From the NCBI GenBank assembly GCA_021234155.1, contig JAJEKV010000177.1:560001-624000 (forward strand): DNA of 64,000 nucleotides, in the 5' to 3' direction. Position numbers and translations under genes: made by a program. This DNA is from Isoetes taiwanensis. Taxonomy: Eukaryota; Streptophyta; Lycopodiopsida; Isoetales; Isoetaceae. Each line of letters starts with the position of its first letter. Position 1 is the stretch's first letter. Of the stretch, positions 23,142 to 35,379 are shown piece by piece. The notes under the pieces were generated by a model, which did no database searches, was not told the origin of the DNA, and saw nothing but the letters and a program-made list of their open reading frames with translations.

Positions 23142-23996
23142 CGGTGCTTCGAAAAAGCATCTAAAGATAGATCGTCGGATCGTAGATTAAAGCATAAAAA
23201 GCATCCCGAAACATCTAAACTTTTAGATCTCTTGGATAAATCTTCTGTATGTAAAAGTAAAAATTCTCCCTAAATCTATAACAGCCTTGCCTTGATCATC
23301 CGGATCCATTGTTACCTACCTCAATATCTCGAAAACAAAATAGATCATTAGACCATGGCCTTGGAATGATTAGAACATACTTCATTCCACAACTTATTCT
23401 CTTCTTTTGGCATCTTTTTCTGAAATTCTGATATAATTATGCTATTACTGTTGTAAAAAAATTGATTGCTCTCTACGTTACGTTTATAGAACCGCGTTGA
23501 GCTCTGTTTATCAAAAGAACAAAATTTGAAAAGCTCAATATAAACCTATTGTGTTTTCCTTCGGTGGCCTTAATCCGTGAGACCCAATCCTTTGTAGACT
23601 CAATCCGGCAGCATAGAACCAAAATCCTTTGCAGACCCAATCCGGCCGCATAGATCCTAGATGGAATCGGATTCCACATTTGGAATGCAGGGAGAAGCTA
23701 AAATGTACCTGTTTCAGACAAAAAAGGATCTATTTTGGGCTCTTCTACGGTTGAATAGCATCCTTGCATCTTTGAATCAGGAAACAAATCCCGTAACTTC
23801 AAATCCGGGTCTTAAAATGGCGAAATCGAGCTAGTGTTTTTGCGGCGAGAGTAAACCCTAACAGGGCCAAAAGAGTAGGGCTAAAAAAAATTATTAAAAA
23901 GGTCAAAAAGCGCATCTTCGTTAGATCGGTATAGATGTCTGAATCGGATCTAAAGCATCTCATGTTTAGATCTTGGCGCATCTAACGAAAACTTTG
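23142..23996. mobile_element. hAT-like insertion in LINE B, same site as in LINE A
   Basis: Homologous end to end to 6747-7571, with GATCACAC before and GATCACCG after. The left end reads CGGTG instead of CAGTG. Confidence 0.6.
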
Positions 23997-24107
23997 GATC
24001 ACCGCAACGAAGGTTTTCGAGGCGCTTATCTCGGGCATTAGATAGCATCACGGAGTGGGGAGTTAGGCATTTGATTCTATCCCTCTCACGAACACCATAA
24101 AGAGAAG

Positions 24108-25350
24108 TTGGGCGGTGTTTTGGATACACTAGGCGAGAGGAAGATAGAGTGCAGGTGTAACTCATGGTGGGATGCGAATGCTCTGACAAGAGCCAAAGCG
24201 CCTACAAAATTAAAGGTGAAACCAAAATGGTATAAACAATTGATAAGAAGCAAGAAGAGGGCATATGAATTGAAAAGGCAATGGGATCTTGGATACTAGT
24301 TCCACAAGCACCCAAAACTTTAAGGAATAAACTTCGAGTGCACCTTTGAACACCAATGTCGTTGAATGAAGGAGATCTCACACTGCTATTCGGTCCACAT
24401 ATCCTTGAAAATGCACCAAAGATGGATCTTCAGCGGTGCATGAAGATCTTTATAATGCTGAGGTAAGCTTTGCCTTGGAGCATATGAAGAATGGGAAGGC
24501 TGCGGACCTTGAAGGGATGGCCTTGAGCTGAAGTGGGGAGGCGATGAAAAACTCCTCAGATCCTAACCAATCACCTGAGCAGCTCATCAATGAAGGTTTT
24601 GCCAAGGTCACGGCAATTAAACAAAAGTCGTCCCGTGCACAAATCAGGTACAAAACGGATGTTTGCAATTCTGCAGGTACAATCATGGTAGGAAGTGTTT
24701 ACTCAAATTATTAGGCTGCCTATTAGAAGCGGCGAGCACATGGGCAAATCTGCGGCTGGTGCAAAACTACTACATGCCAAGCGGGGTTTGGGAGAATGCG
24801 ATTACTACGGATCCGCCCTTGCTTTGAAGGTGCTCATTGAACAAGCTATTGCTTTCATTGACTTCTCAAAAGCCTTTGATCGGTTCCAAGAAATGAATTG
24901 GGCAATCGAATGAAAAGATTGGTGTCGATCTCACTTATGGGTGCGGTGTCTCAACTCTACAAAGAAGTTAGAGCTGGTTAGCGAGATAATCCAGCAGAGA
25001 TTCAAAGCACAATAGGAGTAAAGGCAAGGCTGCCCGTTATAAGCCCACATTTTGGATTGTACATAGATGAATTGCAATCATGGTTGGAGCGAAAAGGGCT
25101 TGTAGGGACTTCGTCTTGGAATTATGTAATCAATTGTTACTCTATGCGATGATGTGGTGCCTCTTGGCGGCCACACCTAAAACTCGGGGAACATTTAGTA
25201 ACTGCGTGGAGAAAAAATGAAAGTTAATACATCTAAATCCAAGATCGAGGATCTGAAATAGTAAGCAGACCGCTTTTCACCTATAGCGGAGAATTTTTAG
25301 AGCGGTAAGTCATTATAAATATCTCACCTTGAGTTGATTACAAAATAAAA
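24108..25350 (+). pseudogene. LINE B reverse transcriptase region
   Basis: After the conserved KPKWYKQLIRSKKRAYELKR linker, the frames show the RT palm: FIDFSKAFDR (24849-24880, the first catalytic aspartate), GVKARLP...FGLYIDELQSWLE near 25015-25085 (GVKQGCPLSP-like), and a YADD-type catalytic block near 25137 that is out of frame by one missing base at an expected CAG. A SHYKYL thumb-proximal motif follows near 25306-25320. RT copies the LINE RNA at the nicked target. The C-terminal region continues to 26150. Confidence 0.7.
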
Positions 25351-25439
25351 ATGGAAAGAGTGTATTAAAAGCGTGCGACTAGAGGAAAAGCGGCTTTGTA
25401 TAGTATGCTTTCGAGGCATTACTTGCCATAAAGCATGGT

Positions 25440-26170
25440 TACAAAGGCGGGGTTGAAAAAGATGCTTTTTCAAAACTTTGGTCCAAGCGGTGATTACGTA
25501 TGGTGCCCCAATCACAGGGGACCTACTTTGTCAAAACTTATGGAAACGGGTTGAGAATGTTGGAAGATATTTTTACAAGAGGATATGTGCATCAAACGAC
25601 AAACACCCTATCCTATTATGCTTGCGAAGCGGTTTATTGCCAGGAAGTGGAGGCACTGATCAGGACTATAACTTTTTGTTAATAAGTGCATGATGGATGA
25701 TGATGGGATCCCAAAGAAAGCCATAGAAGCATCCACAAGTATGGGCTGGTATAAAGATGTATTGGATTGGTGGATAGTTGGGGTTGAGCACGAACAAGTT
25801 GGCGGACTTCGAAATAGGGGGTGCGAGACATGAGTGCGTTCACTAGTATTACAGCGGTTTGGGATGAACACAGCACAAAAATGGCTTACTACATGAAGGA
25901 GGTGAATATGATGCTCGTGTACTCACGATCAAGCATATCTTCATGCATGTATCCAGACACTTGAAGCAAACCATTGCAAGATACATGCGACTCACATAGC
26001 TTCAAATAGAGATGGGTAGATGGTGCGGCATTCCAAGGGAGAAACGAATTTGCTTTCGATGTGAACAAGCGGGGGGATATTGAAGGCGAAGAGCATGTGT
26101 TCCTAACATGCATAGCATCTGTGAGAACTTCGAGGACATATTTGATATTAGTTTTAAGTAATTTCCATAG
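25440..26170 (+). pseudogene. LINE B C-terminal region with zinc-knuckle-like motif
   Basis: In shifting frames the sequence encodes ENVGRYFYKRICASNDKHPI, a MGWYKDVLDWW segment and a terminal ICFRC...EEHVFLTC. The C-x2-C/H/C arrangement matches the knuckle that closes many LINE polymerase proteins. Frame changes prevent one continuous translation. Confidence 0.55.
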
Positions 26171-26190
26171 TCTCTTAGATATGGATCCAC

Positions 26191-27559
26191 AAAAGCTAGG
26201 TTGTTACCTCAAAGAAAGTTGAGTCACATAGACTATTTTTTAATTCATTTACAATCAAGCGGAGAGATGTAATTTCTTTGCTCTATGACCTCAAGGTCCT
26301 AAAGGGCATGATAATAAATATTAAATATTAAATGATGAGAGCTCATTCTTATTTAGTCAAAACATATCTTTTGTCCATGGAGGCTCGTCAAGAAGATATG
26401 ATTGCACCTTGTGCTCAACTTTGGGGTTAAACACTTCCACATAATATTGAAGTTTCACTTGAGCGAAAATTGTTCAAAAAATCGAGGATGATGGCCCTAA
26501 AATATGTAGAGATGGTAACCGCATTTTCGATTAATATCTGGAGCATCCGTTTGTCGAGAATCGGGCGATTCTTGGTGAGTTGGAAAAGATGATTCAGAGT
26601 GCTTTCCAAAGTGTGTATAGGTGTTAGGTTTTCAGGTCTGTAGCTAGGCCGGATTTTCAACGGAAAATTTCGGCCAACATGGCTCTGCCGGACAAATTTC
26701 GAGCTAAGGCTCTTGGTTACTGAGATTCCGGTTTGGGGTTGAAAACGTGAGATGGCGAGAAAGGAAAAGTTCTAAGGAAAAGGGATTGGCTTCGGTTGAG
26801 CTGGAGAGCGGATGTGCGATCTCCTTCCAATTCCACGAGGGAGGCGACCATGTCGAAGAATAAACGTTACCAAGCTGCAAATATTGGTTCACAAAGAGAG
26901 GCATTCAATTTAATAGGAGGTGAGAAAGAAAGCAATTAATGCTATGGATATTGAACATAAGCATAATTGTTGAAGGATATGCGGGGCTCTTTTGAGAGTC
27001 ACCCTCGGCACATAGGTATGTCAATTGCTCTTCCTTCCAATTGATTCGGGGAATTGAGAAAAATTGTGTGCGTCAACTCCAACTCATATTCCTTCAAACA
27101 TCACAGCCACTTGAAATAGGATGCATGTAAACCCCTCTACGCTGCGCCTAGAGAGGAGGTTGCCAAGGAAGGTGATGTAGATGTAGTGACTTCGGATGGA
27201 GGCAAATCCTCTATCGCGCACCTTGACTCTCACACAGGTGAGGTTAGACACCTCTCGGTAGGCTGCTAAAACTACCAACAACTTTGCGTGTGGCTTGGAG
27301 GACAAATGACCGCGGTATCCCGTCTCACTCGTCCGGGCTTTAAAAGGCTGGATTAAGCTCAATGTGGGCTTTGGAGCGCCGCCTCCACCTTGTTTGTTTC
27401 TCTTCCCTTGGAAGGTACTCCCGTGAATGCATATCCGGACTTACGGGCATTCCTTTTTTGGGAGTGATATCTCTATGGTGATTATGCGGGATGAGATTTT
27501 TCTAGGGACCTTCTGAAAGCACTGAATTGGTGGAAGGGTAGTAAGTTGTCGATGTGAGG
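26191..27559. other. Unassigned sequence between two LINEs
   Basis: Short plus-strand peptides look LINE-like but carry no decisive motif. This may be the body of the element whose tail lies at 27560-27960. Confidence 0.3.
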
Positions 27560-27958
27560 CGGGATTCTTTGTAGCTAAAAGTCGGTGCTGCACCACCGTA
27601 TACAGCGTCACGGTTGTGTTAGCTCGAATGCAAGGTTGAGGTTGGATAGAAATCGTCCAGAAACTTTGTTTGGGGAGGGATCTGAGAAGGAAGCGATGGT
27701 TAAAAAAGTAGCACTGGTGGAAGTGCCTCGTCCTCGAGAGGATGGGTGTTTGGCAATCCTAGATTTGGCTTTGCATTCTAAGGTGTTAGTCTCCAAGTTT
27801 GTTTGGAGTATTCTCCATGAAGAGGTGTTCTCTCAGTGCAGCATTGCTTTCTGATCCCTCGAGAATTGTGTGGCTTTTCTGGCCCCGTGCGTCCACAATG
27901 AAGTTGCCTTGGGCCTTGCTTTCTGGTTTGAATCTTGTTTTTATTGAGTAAAATTAAG
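27560..27958 (+). pseudogene. Tail of a second, L1-like LINE family
   Basis: The frame at 27585-27854 encodes RPREDGCLAILDLALHSKVLVSKFVW, close to the PKxxGGLGIxDLxxxNxALLxKWxW pattern that follows RT in plant L1 elements. It differs from LINE A and B, so it is another family. The upstream part is unclear. Confidence 0.6.
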
Positions 27959-29216
27959 GACACTCAATATTTTTTATGTTATTATCCATGGGCGATTATT
28001 TGGTATTTCTAAATTTTTTAATTAATATATGGAAGTTTTTTTTTTTTTGAAGAGAATTTATCCCTAATCTTAGTGGGCGATTTTATTTGCTTCCACGGGG
28101 TTATATTTTGTCACAACTCGAATGCATGTTATATTTCAAAAGCGCGCCAAAGGAAACCAAATATCACAGCATTGAGCACTTCATGTGATATGCTCTACTT
28201 TTGATAGTTTTGATAAGGTCTCCAAATTTCCTATGATACTCCTCTTCTAAAAGTAAAGGGGTAGGAGCATTATGCTTGACCGATTACAACCCAATCTGGA
28301 TTAGTCGAATGGTCCAAGAAAAACCTAATTCCCCTCATGAGGCATTATATATATCGCGTATTCCCTCATGGTTACATGTTGAGAATAACATGACAAGCGT
28401 GACATGGAAAAAATGTTGGTGACAAGTAGGCATGTGCGAGATAACATGATTGTAAAAATGTTGGTTTACGCATATGTTAAAAAAAACTTGCTATGAGATA
28501 TAGGCATTGGAAGATGAAAACACACATAGAAGAATCATGACAAGAGACAAAATGTAAAAGACTATTGTACTTACCCTTTATATTCATGGATGTAATAATA
28601 TTTCTACTCCGTGTGACACTACCACCCCAAAGCTGGGTCCACATGTTGTTTTTCGATTAATCTTTTTGCTAAAAACAACACCAAAAACTTCGTGTTGTTT
28701 TTTGTCGGATTTACTAGAAACAACGTGTAGTTTTGGTCAAACTTTTATCGTGTAGTTTTTGTGAAAAGTCTAAGCATAGAATATTCTAAAAATATCTACC
28801 GTGTGTTTTCTATATGTTGTTTCTTGAAAGTAGTTGTAGTTTTCAAGTGTTGCTTTTCTAAACAAAGGTCTTTGCGCCGCGGGAGGTTTGCCCTCCCATG
28901 GCGGGAGGGTGAAGTGGATTAAATCATAACTATTGAAGATCTCAGGATGTTTATAGTGATCTGGAGATGTATTTTTGCCTTTTAGTAGAGAGCATATGTT
29001 GAATTATATTAGGGTTTTGGAGCTAGATTATCTTTACATGACATTGCAGGGCTGGAAAATTTACGGCATATCACGGGTTTTACTACGAAATTTTGCAATA
29101 GACCACTCATTGCATGGAATGCCATTATATATACATACAAGTCTTTGCACTATGATGGAGGGTATCAAGTTGGTGGTCATTTTGTGATCCGAAATTTTTG
29201 TATGAAAACTAGCAAG
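27959..29216. other. AT-rich spacer, no gene seen
   Basis: It contains AAAACAACACC/GTTGTTTTT-type short inverted repeats near 28650-28850 and the GC hairpin listed separately. Confidence 0.4.
28891..28909. repeat. GC-rich hairpin CCCTCCC-loop-GGGAGGG
   Basis: A 7-bp stem with a 5-base loop in otherwise AT-rich DNA. It resembles a Helitron end but lacks a following CTRR. Confidence 0.6.
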
Positions 29217-29785
29217 GTGTTAGTCACATGCCTCTGATGCAAGGGACTATTCATCCTCGTCGGACGAGGGTCAAGCTCAAAGATCCTCCCGGTCAACCCG
29301 CAGATTAAGACATCCAAGCCTCCCGAGAAGAGGGCCCAAAGACCCTGCGGTCAAAGCCTTTGGCGGTCAACAAAAGGCGCCCGCTCGAGGACAGTAATGA
29401 CCCGTCCGCCAGCGTCGGCGTCGGCGTGATTCTAGGCACTTCAAGAGCGCCGCCAACATTCACACAATCGGGGCCTCCCTTCGAGAATTAAACCTTAGAA
29501 TCGATCAGTCTATATATTGGGGCCCAAGGCCATTGTACTATATATATGAGTGTTAGCTCATAAGTTTTTTTAGATGAGTTTTGAGTCTTGTCTCCTTTTC
29601 AGTTTTCTCTGGATTGCGAGCTCATGTACTTTTCATCATTGATATCAAGGGAAGCTTATCATCTTTCTCTCATTTGTTGTTCTCTCTTCTTTTCTTCTCT
29701 TTCGGCAAATCATGTGACATAGTCCCAGGACTCTCTGTTAGATCCACCGGGTCCCTCCGCAGTCTTCTTCGAGTTCCCACCCGGA
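29217..29785 (+). repeat. 5' LTR of the gypsy element
   Basis: It shares with the 3' copy the series CTCAAAGATCCTC, CGTGATTCTAGGCAC, GTCTATATTGGG-like, TTAGATGAGTTTTGAGTC-like and GAAGCTTATCATC blocks in the same order. The boundary is set at a TGTTAG start and near the last shared GATCCAC block, so ends are approximate. Confidence 0.7.
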
Positions 29786-30950
29786 CCCCAAACAACATGC
29801 GCCCTGCGAGATTACGATTTTCTCCACTACTTTTCGATGCAATGCGCCATATGCGGTAAAATATTTCACGCCCGGGGAAGAACTCCTTTCTCCAGGCCAT
29901 CTAAGCTTGGAAGCGCCATGTTGTCCGGAAGCTGTTACAGCGACTTTATGTATGGATGCGCTTATGACATAGAGGGGAGGCCATCGCCGGTCTAGAGGGC
30001 ACCGATCAAGCGCCACCCACCCCTGCGTGCCCGGTCGTCCGGTTCCCGCCCCAGCGTGCAAACGTCACAACCTGAGTCCCCCTCATCACTGCTCCGGAGC
30101 CTTCCAGAGCTCAACCTTCTCAAATTGCGCTTTTCCTTTACCCCGAACATGCCTACATCCATCATTCTTGAGGCCATGCGCCTCTTCCTTCGCAGCCATC
30201 ATCTCCCGGGTAGGCATGGCTATCCACATGTCTCGCTCCTTTGCCCACCGGATATCCTTTCCCTACGTTTCCCCACTTGCTCTTCACGTTTTACAACCTT
30301 CTGGATCTAAAAACCAATGCTCCGAGCTACTTGGTTTCTCAAGCATGATCACCCCTTCATGTCGGGGGTCCAGTTTTCCTGATACCAAATCCACCTCAGC
30401 CTCGATAATATCACTATCACGTTCTGTCCCGACCCGGCACTTTTCACATCTACCTTTCGGACTCACGAAGCGGCTTATCCCACCTTTGGCAACCGCGAAA
30501 GGCAATAGCTAGACCAAAGTGCTTTCGGGCCCACATGGAAAATTTGAGCTCTAGCTGTTATCCTAAATGGCCGCAGCGCACCTCCTTTCGAAATTTCACA
30601 TCTTTCCCTGCAACTGCGTGGCTCTCTCTCTCATCAATGGCTCATGTCCAACAAAGCCATTGGAAACGAAGGCGATTAAAATGCGCCTTTGCTTTTACGT
30701 CTCATTCGGGGACCACGGATGATGATCAACTTCATCTCAACAGCTCGATGAACTTCAACAAAAAGCCCACGAGATGCGGGGATTTTTCGTATCGACTTCA
30801 CATTACGCTTTCGATGGCTCAAGGAGTACCTACCGCGAGCAGTTTTTGGTGCGGTTTCTCCAAGGACTTCCTCCCCGCTATTAGACTCATGGCCGAATAC
30901 TGCGTCCAAAAACTTTTGGAGCGGGCTATGTTCTGTCAATCACTCAGTCA
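29786..30950 (+). pseudogene. Gag-like region of the gypsy element
   Basis: One frame around 30775-30910 reads HYAFDGSRSTYREQFLVRFL followed by QGLPPRY and a THGRILRPK-like tail, with a stop within. The F-xx-FLQGLPPRY pattern resembles the capsid region of plant gypsy Gag, which packages the RNA. Upstream segments are not aligned with confidence. Confidence 0.45.
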
Positions 30951-30999
30951 ATGTTTCCTCCCGGTGTTAGCTCTTCAAGGCTCAGTTCATTCCACCGTC

Positions 31000-32930
31000 A
31001 TGGTTCCCCTGGCGGTACATTCAGCCTCAACACGCTAATCCAGGCCTTGATCCAAATCACGGTGCCATATTTGCAAATATCAAGCCATTTGGCCAATAGG
31101 TGCAACTCCACCAGTGGCCCGCCTCATTTCCCAAGCGATGCAACATGTGTGCAATCATGCCCGCGAAGAGTGCACTGCTCATCCCTGCCGTTCATAACAA
31201 AATGGTTTTATCAAGTACAAACCACACCTCGGTCCCAAGCGCACTGCTCGGCTGACCACCTCTTGAGGTGCAGCCCCGCAACTCTATCAGCCGGGACCAA
31301 CCACGGGATCCAACCAGCGACCTCGCACAGATCCTTCTAAAGCTGGGTGTTATCAGCATCAAGAATGGGGTCATACCACCCGCGGCGTGTCCTCAACTTC
31401 CACGAGGTTGAATGCGGCTTCACGGTACCAATCGAACCACATCGGTCCCTCCTCGCGACTTACCAGCTTCGGCTAGCTAATGGCAAATATAAGGCGCGAC
31501 GGTTCTTAGAAGCCCCAAAGGCCTCGGCGATCGCGCTATCAACCCGACTCGGCAAATCGGCTTCGGTGGATCAACGAAGCCCGCAAATAAGGCAGCGACG
31601 GTTCTTAGAAGCCCCAAGGCGCCTCGGCAATCACTTGCGCTATCAACCCGACTCCGGCAAATCAACCTCGGTACGGATCAACAAGCCCAAGAGGGAAATT
31701 TTTTAGGGCACTCAATCCTCCGTCACAGTAGTCAAATTGGGTTGGTCTAGTTTCGCGCCGAGACCAAGGCATCACGTCCCCTTGACTATTATTGAGGAAA
31801 GGACACGCCAACACCGCGCTGCGGTTGACACCTTCCTCATGAGGGGCGAAAAAAGGTTCACTTTGCACGACTTAGAAAAGCTCATGCCAAATGTCATGCC
31901 CAAAGTTAAGCCAAAGCATTTTGAATCTCATGCAAAGGCTAGCTGAAGCCGCTTTGTTAGCAAATGTTCATACCACCACTAGAGCTCCCAGCAAAGACAA
32001 GAAACACCTTCCAGCATCTCAACCTCCGCATCTCCGGACGCCATCAATATTGCGTAGGGTTGACTTACTCAATTTTACGTATTGCTCAACTCCACCAATG
32101 GCCCGCCTCATTGCAAAGCTTTGTACAACATGTGCAATCATACATGTAAGAGTGCACCCGTGACTCATCCCACAATCGCCTGTTTATCGAAGTACAAAAC
32201 CACACCCTCAATCCTAAACGACTATCGCCACCACCTCTTCAAACACGTTAATCCTATCGCTAATGTGACCAAATCCACGGATCCAAACCAACGACCCCTT
32301 GATCCTTCTAAAGCCTCCAAAGAGCACACCGCCAAGAATGGGGTCATACCACTACTAAGTCCCTAACTTCCATAAAGTTCAGTATGTACCTTCCCTGGTA
32401 CCAATCGTATTTACATCGGTCCGCCTACTACTTTTCACCAACCCTCCGTCAGCCAGCTACCGGCAAAATAAGGCCCTCAAGCGACCAGTTCCTTAAGAAG
32501 CCCCAAGAGCCTCAAGAATCACTGCTTATCAACCACCCAAAGAATCAACCTCACTGGATCAACAAGCCCAAGAGGAAAATCTGCACTCCAATCCTCCCAG
32601 ACAAATTACAAATTGGGGTCATTCAGCTCTGCCTGCACTCAAGGCATCACGTCCTTGACTATTATCAAGGACACGCAACCCCGCCTCGGTAGCTGACACC
32701 CTCCTCATGAGGACAAAAAGGTCTACTTTGCACCGACGAAAAGCCTGCCAAATGTCATGCCCAGAAAGTTCCGGCTAAAAGATTTGAATCTCATGCAAGT
32801 CAAGGCCTATCATGCAAATGTTCCGCGCCACCACTAGGAGCTCAACAAAGCAAGAAATACTTCAACATCTCTAACCCCACGCCTCGTATATATCCCATTA
32901 TTGCCTTTAGGTTGACTTATCATCAGCAGC
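31000..32930 (+). repeat. About 990-bp tandem duplication in the gag-pol junction
   Basis: Phrases such as CAACTCCACCAGTGGCCCGC (31106) and CAACTCCACCAATGGCCCGC (32088), AAGAATGGGGTCATACCAC and TTGAATCTCATGCAA recur about 850-990 bases apart in the same order. The units have diverged by substitutions and indels. Confidence 0.75.
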
Positions 32931-34226
32931 GTCGCCTCCCCGCCACGACTCCCGCACTGGAACCAAGCAGATCCTTTTTTCTCATGTACCTCAACTCAAG
33001 AGGAGCTTACAAGATCAAAATTTAAGCTTGGCTACCATTTTAAACTCGTCTCCCGCCCAAGGACCGCCGCCACCACTCCCCAACTCATGAAGTTGGGGTC
33101 AGATACCTTACAATCTACCATCTATGCAACGGTGGAAATCGTCAACCATGTTCAAATCGATGAGGTAGTAAATAATCTCATCAATGGATAAACTCCGCAA
33201 ACAACGGGCATCACCCAACTCTTTCTTCGTGCCCTATATGATATCAAATTGGCTAGCTATATCACGAGACCTCACAAGGCCACACCTATTCTTCACATCA
33301 ACAATATTGGTGATCTCCGCTTCCCATGGAATTTGAGTTTGGAAAGTCAAGCAAGATCCTGACTATGAAATGTCAGGAAGACCCTTTCTCCGCCTCAGCA
33401 TCCACATCGGGCCACGGGACCATTAGTCATCATGTATGGTCATCTCAATGCCACTATGGACTGCAGGATCATTCCGCTGACAATGCGGAACCTCCTCTCG
33501 CATAATCGACTCAAGACGCCAGAATATTTATCAAGTTCAGCTACCCCCGCCTCGCCCGCTATCCCACCTTGGCGTCGATCCTTGGGAGAAATGACTCTGA
33601 TCGACCAGCCGTACGCTTCGCTTGGACCCCACCGCCTCCCGTAATCGAATCCAACGCCAGACTACTTTTCGACGCCGGCTACCGCAACCCTGATGTAATA
33701 CGCCAAAGCAACCACCGCTAGATGACACCGAGCAACTCTTTTCACCACGCAAAGTGTTAATGATCCGAAGTGAGTGCCCAACCTCCTGCAGACACATCGT
33801 CTGTGATACCAAGTCAAGTACCCTTATTCAATCAAGTTTTAGATTGTGGATATTGGCAACAATCAACCGGCCCGCAGTAAACCTTCCGCCCTTATATCGC
33901 AATGCGCCGCCACGCTCAAAATTCAAACATTTTCACTGAGTTATCAACAAAAGCTTGGGGAACTCACCATTCTACCAACCGATGCACGACCAGTTAACGA
34001 CAAAGACAGCTCAACCCCTAATTACCGTGATCGCCAAGGCGAAATTGACAAACCCCGTTTGCGCTTGATCTACGAGGTCAAACATTCCTCAATGGTGAGT
34101 CTCTATCGCCATTGCCCTTAAGCACAATGGCAAGATCCGTCCGTAGAATTACATCTAAACTCAATCAAAGCACGGAGAGCGTGATCATTTCACTCGCTGT
34201 ACTCAAGGTTCTCGAAGTAGCCGGAC

Positions 34227-34720
34227 ATGAGATGTACCCTTTATGGATGGTTTCGCTACAATCAGATCTCCATCAAAGAATCTGATCAACTCAAGACCAC
34301 TTTCACCCGTGGGCACTTTGCCTACAAGGTGTCCTTTCTGATTATCCAACTCTCCTTCAACATTTCAACCCATCATGCTCTTAGAAAACCTTCTTGCAAA
34401 TTTTCAAGATGACTTCTCTCGCCTAAGGCCCACGGCTGACCATCGGATAAATTGAACCTGGCCTTCCGTAAAATGTGATGAGTCCGCATTTGGGTCCCTA
34501 ATCCCCGAAAATGCACCTTTGCTTACCTGTGTCTTGCTAGGGCCATGTTATACAAGAAAGGTGAACTACCACTCGATCCCCGCCTTGTAAATCACTAGTG
34601 CTCAAAGCTCACACCAGCCCAACACCAAAGAGACACCTTTTCGAAAGGTCAATTATTACCCACCTTCATACCCTCGATCGCGCCCATTGCGCATCCTATC
34701 TAAACTCATTGGTGATTTAA
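34227..34720 (+). pseudogene. Gypsy reverse transcriptase fragment
   Basis: The frame at 34227-34412 contains GWFRYNQI, a TTFT block and FAYKV, which match the Ty3/gypsy RT core downstream of the first catalytic aspartate. The YxDD segment is not readable in one frame. A stop or shift follows. Confidence 0.65.
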
Positions 34721-34839
34721 TCCACTGGCTTGAATTCTCAAAGTGAAGCCGCTTCCAATACCAAGCTTTTGCTACTCTGCACCGGCTCTTTTGTTCTCCC
34801 CAATGGACAAGCCCTTTCATACGCTCATGTCAGGTCTTG

Positions 34840-35152
34840 CTATTGGAGTCGCCTCTTTCTCAATATGACATCGATAAATTACCTGGCCATGCCTCGAAAA
34901 CTCCACTGGCCGAGCGCAACTATTCTGACGAGCGTGAAGCTTTGGGTCTCATTTTCTCCGTGGTCCAACGCTCAGCCATTACCTTTGGGCACCAACTAAG
35001 TTCTTGTGGACCACCAAGCACTTCTATTTTGATCAATAAATCCACCACGGGCCGTGATTACCTGCTGGGTCCTTTTTCTTCCAAGAATTTGTCTTTGAAA
35101 TCGCTCATAAGTAAATCTCATGTTGTTCCGGATTATCTTCACGATCCACACT
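34840..35152 (+). pseudogene. Gypsy RNase H fragment
   Basis: The frame contains LAERNYSDEREALGLIFSV (the conserved ERNY-x-x-x-EREALG/A block), an LINKxTTGR stretch and a terminal KSHVVPDYL, all hallmarks of gypsy RNase H, which removes the RNA template. It follows RT directly. Confidence 0.7.
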
Positions 35153-35379
35153 GATGAGCCCTCAAATAGGGTCTGGAGCCTGTGATGCTCAACTCTTTAG
35201 TCACTAACACCACATTGGTTCCATGATTTTCAGCAGACTGCTGTGTGTGCTCTTCCACCGTAAGATGAGACGCCTCCCGCCACAATCCTGCCGCCATCAC
35301 TCTCCAGAGGTCCGGACCATACCCATGGTTGCCGGACATCTCTGCTAAAGTGCAAGAATACCATCCCTCTCGACGTACC

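Larger units (their letters stand above)
21178..26190 (+). mobile_element. LINE copy B (ORF1, endonuclease, RT, C-terminal zinc knuckle)
   Basis: This is the longest non-LTR element in the window. In order it has ORF1-like sequence twice (a 589-bp direct duplication starting near 21208 and 21797), endonuclease (about 22310-23130), a hAT-like insertion (23142-23996), the post-endonuclease WWDA region (near 24170), RT (about 24300-25350) and a C-terminal C-x2-C...HVFLTC knuckle near 26050-26110. Frames are broken at dozens of points, mostly at CAG/CTG words when compared with copy A. The 3' end is not sharply defined and no long poly-A tail is seen. Confidence 0.8.

Noticed and set aside
28891-28909. 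Second Helitron terminus
   Set aside because: The hairpin is convincing, but no CTRR follows at the right distance.
30027-30512. 161-codon plus-strand frame as a new gene
   Set aside because: It sits in the gag region of the LTR element, overlaps another open frame on the same strand, and has no recognisable domain.
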